A stretch of 64,000 bases of DNA from Xylanibacter caecicola (GTDB lineage: Bacteria > Bacteroidota > Bacteroidia > Bacteroidales > Bacteroidaceae), in contig NZ_JABKKJ010000010.1 in the NCBI RefSeq assembly GCF_013166515.1, forward strand, positions 1 through 64,000, in the 5' to 3' direction. Numbering within the stretch: the stretch's first letter is position 1; every line of letters begins with the position of its first letter. This document shows, in pieces, positions 8,585 to 16,757 of this stretch. The notes under the pieces are model-generated. The model did not search any database and was not told the DNA's origin. It was given only the letters and a program-made list of their open reading frames with translations. The position numbers were made by a program, and so were the translations under genes.

Positions 8585-8905
8585 GTCGTCCACGCCGTGG
8601 AATTAACAACGATGGGTGGGCGAGATATTACATAATATAAAAGCGTCATTGATGCTTTGTCTTGTGGCTTTCTGAAACCTGAGAAATTTCGAATTGTTGG
8701 TCATGGACAATGTCTGAAGTGAATGCTACGGGTATGTTAAATTGTATCCCGGAGTGTGCAGTGAGAGTATATAATGCTCTCCGCACACTTTTATGGGAAC
8801 GTGCAACATATTGGCGTGGGCAGACACTCCATTCGTTCACCAACAAGGTTTTCTCAGGACCTCAGAAGCGGACAAGTGGATGTGGAAGCCCACGTTTTTT
8901 ATTAT
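8585..8905 (+). ncRNA. Long structured RNA, candidate 6S-like (Bacteroidales-1 type)
   Basis: No convincing ORF, but long-range complementarity folds the region into a rod: GTGGGC 8616-8621 with GCCCAC 8888-8893; 8661-8675 with 8862-8876; CCTGAGAAA 8678-8686 with TTTCTCAGG 8850-8858; TTGTTGG 8694-8700 with CCAACAA 8840-8846. Inner hairpins include AAAGC/GCTTT 8640-8658 and GTGTGC/GCACAC 8754-8788. A full promoter precedes it and a T6 run follows the closing stem, as in an independent transcript with terminator. The nested rod recalls 6S RNA, and I recall a Bacteroidales-specific 6S-like motif, but the identification is unproven. It could instead be a leader of the cargo operon. Confidence 0.6.
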
Positions 8906-8970
8906 GTAATCAAAATTTTTAAGCAAAAAAATCGCCTTATCGGGTTTCTAAAGGCACAATAGTTATTTTT

Positions 8971-9549
8971 ATGAAAAAATATGTATTAATGCTCATGTCT
9001 CTTTTCATGATGGTATGCTCCGCCAACGCTCAAATCAAGGACGACATTCAGAAAAGTAAGGAACGCGCTGCAAAATTGCAAGCATTGTGTAATGATTACA
9101 AGACATCAGGAAGTGCAAATGTGGATGGCTATGGGGATGCAGTGAAGAATGCCGCAGTTTTGGCGATTGCCAACAGTGTACAATTGGAAAATATGTACAA
9201 ACGAGAAATTGGTGAAACTCAAGATGGTGTAACAGATGTTACAATTACTAAACCTACTCTTGATGAATGGGTAACATTTGCAGCGACTGTAGCAGGAGAA
9301 GCCGCAAGCATAAAAGCTGCAACGGATAAAGTTCAAGCGGCTGCTGACGAGGCAAAGAAAATGATAGAAGAGGCATCCAAGCAAAAGAATCCCATGAAAG
9401 CTGCAAAAGCTGCAAAAACAGCCAAGGCTGCAACAGCCGTAGTAGAATTTGGAAATACCGCAACTCCAATTTTAGTGGAAGAAAGTGCAGCTCAAGTAAA
9501 GGCTGTTAATACAATTATCGAAACTCTGAAATCGGGTAAAAATCTATAA
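8971..9549 (+). CDS. Exported Ala/Lys-rich helical protein (cargo operon gene 1)
   Basis: I do not recognise a family. The 192-residue protein has a signal peptide (YVLMLMSLFMMVCSANA, cleavage before Q) and a mature part that is almost entirely helical and Ala/Lys-rich, with a run of AAKAAK-type repeats near residues 148-160. It looks like a periplasmic coiled-coil or filament-like component. It opens a tightly spaced operon of five exported proteins, 13 bases ahead of the CsgG-like gene. Base composition is more AT-rich than the core genes. ATG 8971 fits the signal peptide. Confidence 0.75.
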   Translation: MKKYVLMLMSLFMMVCSANAQIKDDIQKSKERAAKLQALCNDYKTSGSANVDGYGDAVKNAAVLAIANSVQLENMYKREIGETQDGVTDVTITKPTLDEWVTFAATVAGEAASIKAATDKVQAAADEAKKMIEEASKQKNPMKAAKAAKTAKAATAVVEFGNTATPILVEESAAQVKAVNTIIETLKSGKNL

Positions 9550-9562
9550 TCCCTAACTGATT

Positions 9563-10399
9563 ATGAGATTTGTTATTATTACAATCATTATGACTGCGTG
9601 TATCTTTAAAGGGTATGCGCAGTCAAATGATGATGACCGCCAAGTAGTCGGTGTCGCAGAATTTTCTTGTAAAGAAAATAGCCCTTATACTGGATTGGTG
9701 ACAGAAAAGGTTGTGGAAATGCTTACCAATAGTAAACGTTTCAGAGTAGTTGACCGTACCAGTCGGAAAAAAATAACACAAGAATTGGAATTACAAAAAA
9801 GCGAGGCGTTTATTGATAGTGATAATCTTGTAGAGCAAGATGTTGCTGTTGCTGCGGAAAAAATGATTACCGGAGAGATTGTCAAGATACCCGTTTACCG
9901 TATGAAAAATGGAGATGGAACAATAAGAGGTTATAAGGCAAGTGTCGCTTTTCAAATGAAGATTGTGGATGTGGCAACGGGGTTGAGTACGGAAGCAACC
10001 AGTTTTGAAGGAAAAGCAAGCGATGAGTGCCTTTCTCCGGAAAGTGCCGTTACAATGGCTATGATGTCTTTACAAGATAGAATGGCTGAATATTTTAGGA
10101 TAAACTTCCCCATTACAGCTAAACTTATGAAGATTGTGAAAGAAAAAAATGGTGTGGCAGAAATTATCCTGATAAAAGCGGGTAAAAAGCATGGGATAAA
10201 AGTAGGGGATAAATTCAATGTTGAGGTGCTTGAAATTCTTGATGGAGAAATTCTACCTACTACTTTGGGAATTGTTACTGTGACAGCATTAAAAGGAGAA
10301 GCCTATTCAGAATGTAAGGTTAGTAAAAAAGAAGGTAAGGCAATCTACGAAAACTTTAATGCAAATAAGCAAATCAAATGTTCTCTTATTATAAAATAA
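9563..10399 (+). CDS. CsgG/HfaB-like exported protein (cargo operon gene 2)
   Basis: A 278-residue protein with signal peptide (residues 1-19, ending GYAQ). Residues 28-160 show the CsgG-type fold: VVGVAEF strand, a helix, FRVVDRTSRKKITQELELQ and AAEKMITGEIVKI, followed by beta strands. CsgG proteins form the outer-membrane curli secretion pore; more distant relatives are TolB- or LPP20-like periplasmic proteins. There is no lipobox Cys, unlike classical CsgG, so a true pore is not assured. Residues 185-278 form an extra beta domain (VGDKFNVEVLEI). It is the most recognisable member of the operon and suggests an envelope assembly or export role. Confidence 0.75.
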   Translation: MRFVIITIIMTACIFKGYAQSNDDDRQVVGVAEFSCKENSPYTGLVTEKVVEMLTNSKRFRVVDRTSRKKITQELELQKSEAFIDSDNLVEQDVAVAAEKMITGEIVKIPVYRMKNGDGTIRGYKASVAFQMKIVDVATGLSTEATSFEGKASDECLSPESAVTMAMMSLQDRMAEYFRINFPITAKLMKIVKEKNGVAEIILIKAGKKHGIKVGDKFNVEVLEILDGEILPTTLGIVTVTALKGEAYSECKVSKKEGKAIYENFNANKQIKCSLIIK

Positions 10400-10407
10400 C
10401 GGTTTAG

Positions 10408-10851
10408 ATGAAGAAAATACTGATAATATGCCTAATAATGTTGACCGCTATACTTGAAGTTTCAGCACAATATCAAGTAAGCGTATTAAACGCAACAAAA
10501 GATGCTGTTTCAATGCGTTGTGTCGGTTATGGGAAAAAGGCTACTATTGCCTCAATGGATGCAGAGTTATCCGCAATAAAGACTTTACTTTTTGTAGGAA
10601 CGCAGAAAACTCAACACAGTATGCCTCTTGTACAAGAAGATAAAGCCGTAGTCGAAAACAAATACAAGAAGTTCTTTGATGCTTTTTACAGTAAAGAATA
10701 TCAAAACTTTGTAGAATCATCTATCATAGTTACTCCCTACGGGAAAAACGCATTAAAACAAAAATGTATAACATTAGATGTCTGCATAAGAGTGAACCAA
10801 TTGAGAACTTATCTTGAAAACAATGGAATTATAAGAAAATTCGGTTTATAA
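10408..10851 (+). CDS. Exported small protein, possibly FlgT-N/LPP20-like (cargo operon gene 3)
   Basis: A 147-residue protein with signal peptide (ILIICLIMLTAILEVSA). The core has the pattern seen in FlgT N-terminal or LPP20-type domains: a strand, then GYGKKATIASMDAELSAIKT helix with small residues, then alternating strands ending in ITLDVCIRVN. That assignment is by pattern only. It lies 8 bases after the CsgG-like gene and 11 bases before the next gene, so translation is likely coupled. Confidence 0.65.
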   Translation: MKKILIICLIMLTAILEVSAQYQVSVLNATKDAVSMRCVGYGKKATIASMDAELSAIKTLLFVGTQKTQHSMPLVQEDKAVVENKYKKFFDAFYSKEYQNFVESSIIVTPYGKNALKQKCITLDVCIRVNQLRTYLENNGIIRKFGL

Positions 10852-10862
10852 AAACAGAGCGT

Positions 10863-11726
10863 ATGAAAAAAATTATGATACTACTACTGGCAGTATTTCT
10901 CAGTAGTATGGCATGGGCGCAGACAGCTACAGTCCAACCCAAAATAATGGTTATCCCATATACCAAACAAGGAGAAGACATTTCTCAAGTAATAGAAAAT
11001 GATGTCAATAAAAGAATTGTATTAGCTAAAATACGTGAAGCTTTTGATAGTAGAGGATTTACGACCGTTGACTTTGCAGCAAAACTTAAATCTTTATCAC
11101 GTACATCGGGATTGTCTCAAGAAAGTCAATCAGATTTAAAATCAATGATTATCCAGCAATCGGGTGCGGATATATATGTAGAAGCGGAAATGGATATAGT
11201 TCTTTCATCTACTGGGAATAGTGTTAAAACAATACTTACAGCGTATGATATTTCAACTGGTGGCTCTCTCTCAAATAAGGTGGGAGAAAGTGGCAAATTC
11301 TACACTGAAGATATTGGTAAACTTGGAGCAAAGGCTGTTGAAAAAGTTGCTGATGAATTCCTTGATATTATTCAAGTAAAATTCACCGATATAGTTAACA
11401 ACGGACGTTCAATTAATGTGGATTTTAGTTTTGAACAAACCGCTTCCATTTCCATGTCAACAGAAATTGGCAATGATGGTTTAACCTTGTCAGACCAGTT
11501 GGAACTTTGGATGAGTGAACACGCTTATAAAAACAATTATCATATACAAGGTACAACTGATAAAAGAATGATATTTGATGATGTGCGTATTCCATTAAAA
11601 GATGACAATGGAAATAATTATAATATCAATAAATTCGGACTCGAATTTTTGAAATTTGCAAGAAGCATCGGGCTACAAATTACTCGAAGTACTGCCAATA
11701 ATACACTTGTTATAACATTTAAATAG
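10863..11726 (+). CDS. DUF6175-like exported protein (cargo operon gene 4)
   Basis: A 287-residue exported protein (signal peptide residues 1-19, WAQ). The N-terminal half follows a CsgG/TolB-like scheme: PKIMVIPYTKQG, helix, FTTVDF, SGADIYVEAEMDI and beta strands. The C-terminal half (residues 175-287) is a second alpha/beta domain. I recall similar Bacteroidales proteins labelled DUF6175, a family without known function. With the gene 2 product it gives the operon two structurally related components, perhaps subunits of one envelope complex. Confidence 0.65.
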   Translation: MKKIMILLLAVFLSSMAWAQTATVQPKIMVIPYTKQGEDISQVIENDVNKRIVLAKIREAFDSRGFTTVDFAAKLKSLSRTSGLSQESQSDLKSMIIQQSGADIYVEAEMDIVLSSTGNSVKTILTAYDISTGGSLSNKVGESGKFYTEDIGKLGAKAVEKVADEFLDIIQVKFTDIVNNGRSINVDFSFEQTASISMSTEIGNDGLTLSDQLELWMSEHAYKNNYHIQGTTDKRMIFDDVRIPLKDDNGNNYNINKFGLEFLKFARSIGLQITRSTANNTLVITFK

Positions 11727-11735
11727 TGTCTTACG

Positions 11736-12647
11736 ATGAAAAAAATATTTTTTCTTTTATTGTTATTAGGATATTCTTGCCTTGTTCAAGCTCAAACTGA
11801 TAATGTCTATATATCTGTAGCAATGCCAAGTGACTGTACCCTTGACGGTAATACAAAATCAATTCTTAAAAACAAACTTTTACAAATTCTTTCTACGGAA
11901 GGTGTCGCAGGTACTGAATGTGGTGCTATCATTATAGTTCCGGAAATCAATATAATCAACTCCAATTCTGTATATGGTGGAATGAGACAAATTTTGTCTG
12001 TAGAGCTTGGTATAACTGTGACTGTTAGGAACATGATAACAAATACTGTATTCAATACCATGCAAATTGCTTCTAAAGGTGAAGGCTATTCTGATAATGA
12101 AGCTAAACGTTCGGCTATCAATAAAATAGATGCACTTAATACTGATTATTCAAGATTTGTAGAAGCAACTAAAATGAAAATATCTGATTATTATAGAAAT
12201 AATACAGTCTCTTTAATAACCAAAGCCAATACTTTGGCTTCTCAACAACTGTTTGACGAGGCTCTTGCTTTACTTTCTACTTATCCCGAATCATTGCCCG
12301 GATATACAAAAGTTTCAAATGCAATGGTATCCATATTCAAAAAATGCCAGACACAATATTGCAGTCAGATTTTACTATCGGCTCAAGCTGCTTATTCTAA
12401 GCATGATTATACAGAAGCGGCAGAACTTGTTTCTATGATTGATGCACAAAGTAGCTGTGCCGCACAAGCTAAAGCTTTACTTAATTCTATAAAAAAAGGA
12501 ATGGATAAGCAGTATAATGATATAATCGCAATGGAAAAAGAGAAAATGCGTTCAGATGAACGTATCAAGTCTGCACAAATAAAAGCTATCAAAGACATTG
12601 CTACCGCATATTTCAAACGTCAAACAGAGTATATATTCTTTTGGTAA
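11736..12647 (+). CDS. Exported protein with helical-repeat tail (cargo operon gene 5)
   Basis: A 303-residue exported protein (signal peptide ending in VQAQ). Residues 20-140 are beta-rich and include a strand-turn unit (AIIIVPEINIINS, then VELGITVTVRN). Residues 155-260 look like TPR-style helical pairs (ANTLASQQLFDEALALLS; AQAAYSKHDYTEAAELVS), with Cys pairs at KKCQTQYC and QSSC. The end (YFKRQTEYIFFW) is hydrophobic. I know no function. The architecture suits a periplasmic scaffold that binds other members of the operon. It is the last gene before a bidirectional terminator. Confidence 0.65.
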   Translation: MKKIFFLLLLLGYSCLVQAQTDNVYISVAMPSDCTLDGNTKSILKNKLLQILSTEGVAGTECGAIIIVPEINIINSNSVYGGMRQILSVELGITVTVRNMITNTVFNTMQIASKGEGYSDNEAKRSAINKIDALNTDYSRFVEATKMKISDYYRNNTVSLITKANTLASQQLFDEALALLSTYPESLPGYTKVSNAMVSIFKKCQTQYCSQILLSAQAAYSKHDYTEAAELVSMIDAQSSCAAQAKALLNSIKKGMDKQYNDIIAMEKEKMRSDERIKSAQIKAIKDIATAYFKRQTEYIFFW

Positions 12648-12722
12648 CTGTAAATTCAAATAAAGCAACTCCTAACGGTAAATAAATGTATCGGTCATTC
12701 TTACTTAGCATTCAGCAATAAA

Positions 12723-12760
12723 AGATACGGAACAGAAAAAGCTGCTCCGTATCTCTTAGT
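12723..12760. terminator. Bidirectional terminator between cargo operon and relaxase
   Basis: AGATACGGA (12723-12731) pairs with TCCGTATCT (12746-12754) across an A-rich loop. The genes on the two sides converge on it. Confidence 0.7.
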
Positions 12761-12763
12761 TAT

Positions 12764-14128
12764 TTATAATTTCATCCCCTTGCTTTTCCGTTGCGATTGT
12801 ATGGGCTGTCGCATGCTTTGTTTTAGCCTCTCGAACTGCTCCTTGAACCATTCGCCAACGGGAGTTTGATTGATATACAGCACAAGTCGTTTCGATACGG
12901 ATTCCTGCCTTATTTTTGCAGTGACGTTTCTTGCCGTGAAACTTCGCCCGTGTTCTTCGGAATAGAGCGTGCCATCGTGCGTTACTTCCCTGCCGGCTAT
13001 CAGTGTACGGGTCTGTTCCGTGGAAAAGCCCACGATGGCGCATAACTTCTCAACCCGCAGGACTTCTTTCGCCAACGGAAACCATGCGCAGAGCTTCTCC
13101 ACAAGGCGTGTAAGCCTTGATACCTCTCTCTTGTGTTCGGCTTCTTTCATCTGTATTTCCGTCATGTGCCGTTGCTGCATTTCCAGCACTTGACGGTTGT
13201 GGTCTGCCCGTATGGTCTGTATCTCGGCTTGCAGTGCTTCGATGGTTTCCTCGTGTGTGGCTACCTCCCTATGCAGGGCGGTGTTCTCCCTCTCCAGCGT
13301 CTTGACCTTGTTGCTCCCGAAAAGAGAACCGACACTCTCGGCGATGTTGGCGGCTGCGGTCGTGGCTGCCCCTTTCAGCCGTTCGGTCTGTATCTCTTTT
13401 TTCGCCCGTTCAAGCTCTTCCCGTGCCGTTTCTTTCCGTTCCTGCAATTCCACCACTTCCGTTTTCAGCTCCTCCGTCTGTCGCTTTATGTCACGGTAAT
13501 ATTGCTGCGTGGAAACGTGCCTCGCCTCCGAACCGTCCACGCCCCGTTGTAAACCGTATTTTTTCATCGCAACGGCGTAGCTGTCCTGATAGGCTTTCAG
13601 TTTCAAGCGGCTCATGATGTCATCTGCGCACAGCCTCACGGTGTCGGTCGGCTTCTTGCGGTAGCGTTTCTTCGCCTGCTCCTCCCTTTTCTTCCGCTTG
13701 CGTTCCCCCTTGACTATCGGCACAAGTGTGACGTGCATGTGCGGCGTTTTCTCGTCCAAGTGCAGGTGAGCCGCCACGATGTTCTCCCTCCCGAACGTGT
13801 CGGCAAAATATTTGAGGTTGTCGGCGCACCACTCGTCCAGCCGTCCCTCCCGTTCGATGCGTTCCATGTCTTCGGGTGTTGCTGACACGTTGATGCGGAT
13901 TGCCCGCACTTGGTTACTTCCGATTTTGCGTGTCAGTCCCGCTTCTTCCAGCCTCCTTTGGATAGCCGCCGAACGGTCTTTCACTCCTTCGGGATATTCG
14001 ATGAGTTTTCGGTTTAGATGCGTGCGTGTGGGGTCGGCGTTCTTGGGTATGATGAAACGCTCTATGTGGGCGGTCGTCCCGCTGTCGGAACCGTGCGCCT
14101 TTTCCATGTGTAAAACTACGAAACCCAT
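12764..14128 (-). CDS. MobV-family relaxase
   Basis: Nicks oriT and pilots the DNA during mobilization. The 454-residue protein carries the MobV (Pre/Mob) catalytic region in the first 210 residues: an N-terminal FVVLHMEK strand, NVSATPEDM, and the metal-binding motif HLHLDEKTPHMHVTL near residues 121-135. A long coiled coil (residues 215-340) follows, with HTH-like and basic segments at the end. The frame is open to 14191, but the start at 14128 has GGAAG upstream and leads directly into the conserved N-terminus. It lies downstream of hairpin-rich DNA that is a likely oriT. Confidence 0.88.
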   Translation of the reverse strand: MGFVVLHMEKAHGSDSGTTAHIERFIIPKNADPTRTHLNRKLIEYPEGVKDRSAAIQRRLEEAGLTRKIGSNQVRAIRINVSATPEDMERIEREGRLDEWCADNLKYFADTFGRENIVAAHLHLDEKTPHMHVTLVPIVKGERKRKKREEQAKKRYRKKPTDTVRLCADDIMSRLKLKAYQDSYAVAMKKYGLQRGVDGSEARHVSTQQYYRDIKRQTEELKTEVVELQERKETAREELERAKKEIQTERLKGAATTAAANIAESVGSLFGSNKVKTLERENTALHREVATHEETIEALQAEIQTIRADHNRQVLEMQQRHMTEIQMKEAEHKREVSRLTRLVEKLCAWFPLAKEVLRVEKLCAIVGFSTEQTRTLIAGREVTHDGTLYSEEHGRSFTARNVTAKIRQESVSKRLVLYINQTPVGEWFKEQFERLKQSMRQPIQSQRKSKGMKL

Positions 14129-14234
14129 ATATTCTTCCTTTCTTTTTTTGGCTTGTGAAACAATGATTTTTTGTATCTTCAGGGGCGGCAAATGCCGTCC
14201 CCGATGGGGTGTGCAGAGGGGCTTGCCCCTTGCC

Positions 14235-14290
14235 TTATTGGGGAATTTTCAGCGATACGTAGTATTGCGGCTCGGAAAATTCCCTAATAA
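14235..14290. other. Inverted repeat, candidate oriT component
   Basis: TTATTGGGGAATTTTC (14235-14250) and GAAAATTCCCTAATAA (14275-14290) are inverted copies with one mismatch. The site is about 110 bases upstream of the relaxase start, a usual place for the origin of transfer. The nick site is not identified. Confidence 0.4.
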
Positions 14291-14468
14291 GCTATGGTAT
14301 TTTCTTCGTAAATACCCTGCGGCGTGCCGTATGCCTTTCGGCTGTGGCTATTCCTACCACCTACTTGCCCGTAACCCCACCTTATTTTTTCCCTTTCGGT
14401 CGGTGGGTGGCGGGGCGGTCGTTTCCGTTTTCAAAGGCTCTTTTGCACGGGGCGGTCGGATACAAGGT

Positions 14469-14519
14469 TTTCCCGATAAATACGCTCGTAGCGAAGCGAG
14501 AGGAAGATTTATCGGGAAA
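14469..14519. other. Strong hairpin in the mobilization region
   Basis: Perfect 13-bp arms TTTCCCGATAAAT (14469-14481) and ATTTATCGGGAAA (14507-14519). The loop itself contains CGCTCGTAGCGAAGCGAG, which can form nested pairs. It could be an oriT structure or a terminator. Confidence 0.45.
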
Positions 14520-14652
14520 CGGCGCAGCCGCCTGACCTTTTAGCCGACATAAAGCCCCGTGCTTACTTTGCCTTTGTAAGCGGAAATGATTGCTCCGCTT
14601 TCCTCTGAAAAGAGGAATAGAACCTGCAAAATATATCACCATAGTGATAGGT

Positions 14653-14718
14653 TTGCATGTTTGCATGTTGGTATGCTGATATGCTGGTATGTTTGCATGT
14701 TGGTATGTTGATATATCA
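14653..14718 (+). repeat. Iteron-like repeats (GCATGTTGGTATG)
   Basis: Related words TTTGCATGTTGGTATG and GCTGATATGCTGGTATG recur in phase over about 65 bases just downstream of the HTH gene's stop codon (14719-15111, minus strand). Such repeats could bind the HTH protein or a mobilization accessory protein. The 14129-14718 stretch holds no gene other than these structures. Confidence 0.5.
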
Positions 14719-15111
14719 TCATGCTTTCCAACGACTGTTGGACTTGCCATCCGAAACAACCGACACGAATACCATCGTTTTCTCTTTTCGCCCGTGTATA
14801 ATCCTTTCCAATAATGCCCTGCGGACTTTCGCCGCCCCGAATGATTCGACCCGGAAAGCGAGGGCGGCTATCGTTTCGAGGTTGTAAACCTCCGCGCTGT
14901 ATCTGTCCGATATGCGGATAATGCGCTTTATGTCATATATACTCAAAACTCCGCTTTTGCAGAGTGTCTTTATCCCTGCCCGAACCGTCGGGGCGATAAC
15001 CCCGAACAGTTCGCAGATTTCCCGCTCGGTCATGGCGGTTGCACCTATATCGGTCGGCAGGGAGATATTGCCCTGCCCGTCCATCGTGATAATGTTTCTT
15101 TCTTCTTTCAT
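14719..15111 (-). CDS. HTH protein of the mobilizable element
   Basis: A 130-residue protein with a winged-helix-like region near residues 28-70 (MTEREICELFGVIAPTVRAGIKTL). Similar small HTH proteins sit between integrase and mobilization genes in Bacteroides elements; some act as mobilization accessory proteins or regulators. No catalytic motif is visible. Transcribed in the same direction as the integrase and 21 bases after it. Confidence 0.65.
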   Translation of the reverse strand: MKEERNIITMDGQGNISLPTDIGATAMTEREICELFGVIAPTVRAGIKTLCKSGVLSIYDIKRIIRISDRYSAEVYNLETIAALAFRVESFGAAKVRRALLERIIHGRKEKTMVFVSVVSDGKSNSRWKA

Positions 15112-15132
15112 CGGTATGCTGTTTTAATTAAA

Positions 15133-16365
15133 TTAAATAGCTCGGCAGATATTCTTCTCCATATCTTCCAACTTGTGCGACAAGGTTTCCATGTCTTGGC
15201 TTATCTTCTGGGCGGTGATTTTGGCGTAAATTTGGGTGGTCTTTATGTTGGTATGTCCCAAAAGACGGCTCACCGTTTCGATGGGTACGCCGTGCGATAA
15301 AAGTACGGTCGTGGCGTTCGTGTGGCGTGCCACATGATAGGTCAAACGTACCTTGAAACCGCATTGTCTGCCTATCTCTTTGAGTATCTTGTTGCAACTT
15401 CCGTTGCTCGGAACGGGGAAAACATGACCGTCCCTTGCCAGTCCCTTGTATTTCTCCATGATACGTTTGGGAACGTCCAAAAGGCGGATGTTCGATTCGG
15501 TGTTGGTCTTCTTTCTTCGGGTGATTATCCAAAGGTTGCCGTCGAAGAATGTTTGCAGGCGGTCGACGGTGAGGTTCTTCACGTCCGAATACGCCAAACC
15601 CGTGAACACCGAAAAGACGAACAAGTCCCGTACAAGCTCGTGGGTGGCGTTCTTCATCGGTGCGTCCATGAGCGTCTGTATCTCCGTTTGGGTGAGGTAG
15701 CCCCTATCCACGCTTTCGGGAGAGTTAATATATCCGGCAAAGGGGTTGAACGGCAAACGCCCGTCGTTCCTCGCTATCGAAACGATGTGTTTCAACACAA
15801 TCATGTAGCCCCACACGGTATTGGTACGGCATTTCTTCTCCGTGCGCAAAAAATACTCGAAGTCGTTGATAAACGTAAGGTTGAGTTCCTTTAACGGAAT
15901 ATCCTCTCGCTTGTAGGTATGGGGCAAAAACTCCCGAATATGGTTACAGACCGTCCGATAACGGGTAAATGTACCCTGCGCCCTGCTGTGCCCGACTTTC
16001 TTCTCAAACTCGGCGTTGTGCTGCTCGAACAGCTTCAGTAAAGTTTCCTGCTTGACGCCGATACCGAGATAGGCGTCTTTAAGTTTGGCGGCGGTAACAT
16101 ATCCGTCCGTCTGCATCAACTCTTGATAGCGGCGGTTTACCTCCACACGGATTTTATCTACCGCAAGGTTGATTCTCTGCGCTTCGACGCTCTTGCCCGA
16201 AGCACGGCTGTTCTTCACGTCCCACAAGCGTGGGGGAACGTCCATCTTGCAACTGAACTGTTTAATCTCGCCGTCCACCGTGATACGGCACATCAGAGGC
16301 AGGTTGCCGTTCGGCTTCTCGCTGCCTTTCTTCACGTAAAATAATACCTTGAATGTACTACGCAT
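15133..16365 (-). CDS. Tyrosine integrase (IntDOT-like, no Arg I)
   Basis: A 410-residue site-specific recombinase. It has an N-terminal arm-binding domain (STFKVLFYVKKGSEK), a SAM-like core-binding domain near residues 110-200 and a catalytic domain. The box that normally carries the first catalytic Arg reads FTGLAYSDV, with no Arg, as known for the CTnDOT integrase group. The remaining signature is present: HVARHTNATT (HxxR), LLGHTNIKTTQIYAKI (His and nucleophilic Tyr). Its N-terminus is clearly homologous to the integrase at 44613-45842. It is the rightmost gene of the element, close to the candidate att repeat. Confidence 0.93.
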   Translation of the reverse strand: MRSTFKVLFYVKKGSEKPNGNLPLMCRITVDGEIKQFSCKMDVPPRLWDVKNSRASGKSVEAQRINLAVDKIRVEVNRRYQELMQTDGYVTAAKLKDAYLGIGVKQETLLKLFEQHNAEFEKKVGHSRAQGTFTRYRTVCNHIREFLPHTYKREDIPLKELNLTFINDFEYFLRTEKKCRTNTVWGYMIVLKHIVSIARNDGRLPFNPFAGYINSPESVDRGYLTQTEIQTLMDAPMKNATHELVRDLFVFSVFTGLAYSDVKNLTVDRLQTFFDGNLWIITRRKKTNTESNIRLLDVPKRIMEKYKGLARDGHVFPVPSNGSCNKILKEIGRQCGFKVRLTYHVARHTNATTVLLSHGVPIETVSRLLGHTNIKTTQIYAKITAQKISQDMETLSHKLEDMEKNICRAI

Positions 16366-16448
16366 AACTCACTCCTTTTTTTGGTTACAAAATTAGTTAT
16401 TAGTGAGTTACCGACAGCTATGTAAATCTACGCAAAACGCAGAAACAG

Positions 16449-16461
16449 AACCTTTTAGCAA
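16449..16461 (+). repeat. Candidate att direct repeat, right
   Basis: AACCTTTTAGCAA, identical to 8386-8398, 84 bases upstream of the integrase start. The 16462-16720 spacer holds a hairpin with AAAGCGTA and TACGCTTT arms (about 16561-16600) and no gene. Confidence 0.45.
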
Positions 16462-16729
16462 GAAATATGCATCCGTTACGGGAGTAACGAGGTGGTAACT
16501 GAACTTCTGCACAGTTTGGCTTCGAGGTGGCATTTCGTTGGCTCTGCCCCATAGAAAAAACAAAGCGTAACGAACGCTCTATCAGCTAATTCGCTACGCT
16601 TTGCCCAAATTTACTTTTTCGCTATGTGTTTATTATAAGAAATTCCAATTAATGCCTGCCGATTTATGCTTATTTGTAGTCTCAATGAAAAAAGATGATT
16701 GAAAATTTGGAGATAAATGAAAAACTTCT

Positions 16730-16737
16730 TACCTTTG
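16730..16737 (+). promoter_or_regulatory. Promoter of tRNA-Val
   Basis: TACCTTTG at 16730-16737 with TTTG at 16706-16709, 20 bases apart, is a full Bacteroidota promoter match; the tRNA begins 20 bases after it. Confidence 0.8.
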
Positions 16738-16757
16738 CAACCGCTTACAATAAGTAA

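Larger units (their letters stand above)
8386..16461. mobile_element. Probable mobilizable element (integrase, MobV relaxase, CsgG-like cargo)
   Basis: The 13-bp direct repeat AACCTTTTAGCAA occurs at 8386-8398 and 16449-16461, with partly similar flanks (GAAA to the left; GTAACGAG about 25-35 bases to the right). Between them lie a tyrosine integrase (at the right end, pointing inward), an HTH protein, hairpins suitable for oriT, a MobV relaxase, a bidirectional terminator and an AT-rich five-gene cargo operon. The gene set is that of small Bacteroides mobilizable transposons, which need a helper conjugative element. The exact borders are inference; the structured RNA at 8585-8905 could be chromosomal, which would move the left border right. 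Confidence 0.5.

Noticed and set aside
8343..8609. Minus-strand ORF of 88 residues over the left att repeat
   Set aside because: It has no ATG near the plausible promoter, crosses the candidate att repeat and overlaps the promoter of the structured RNA; no family resemblance.
8646..8962. Small plus-strand ORFs (8710-8922 and 8774-8962)
   Set aside because: They lie in the structured RNA and its terminator, differ in frame, and are better explained by RNA pairing.
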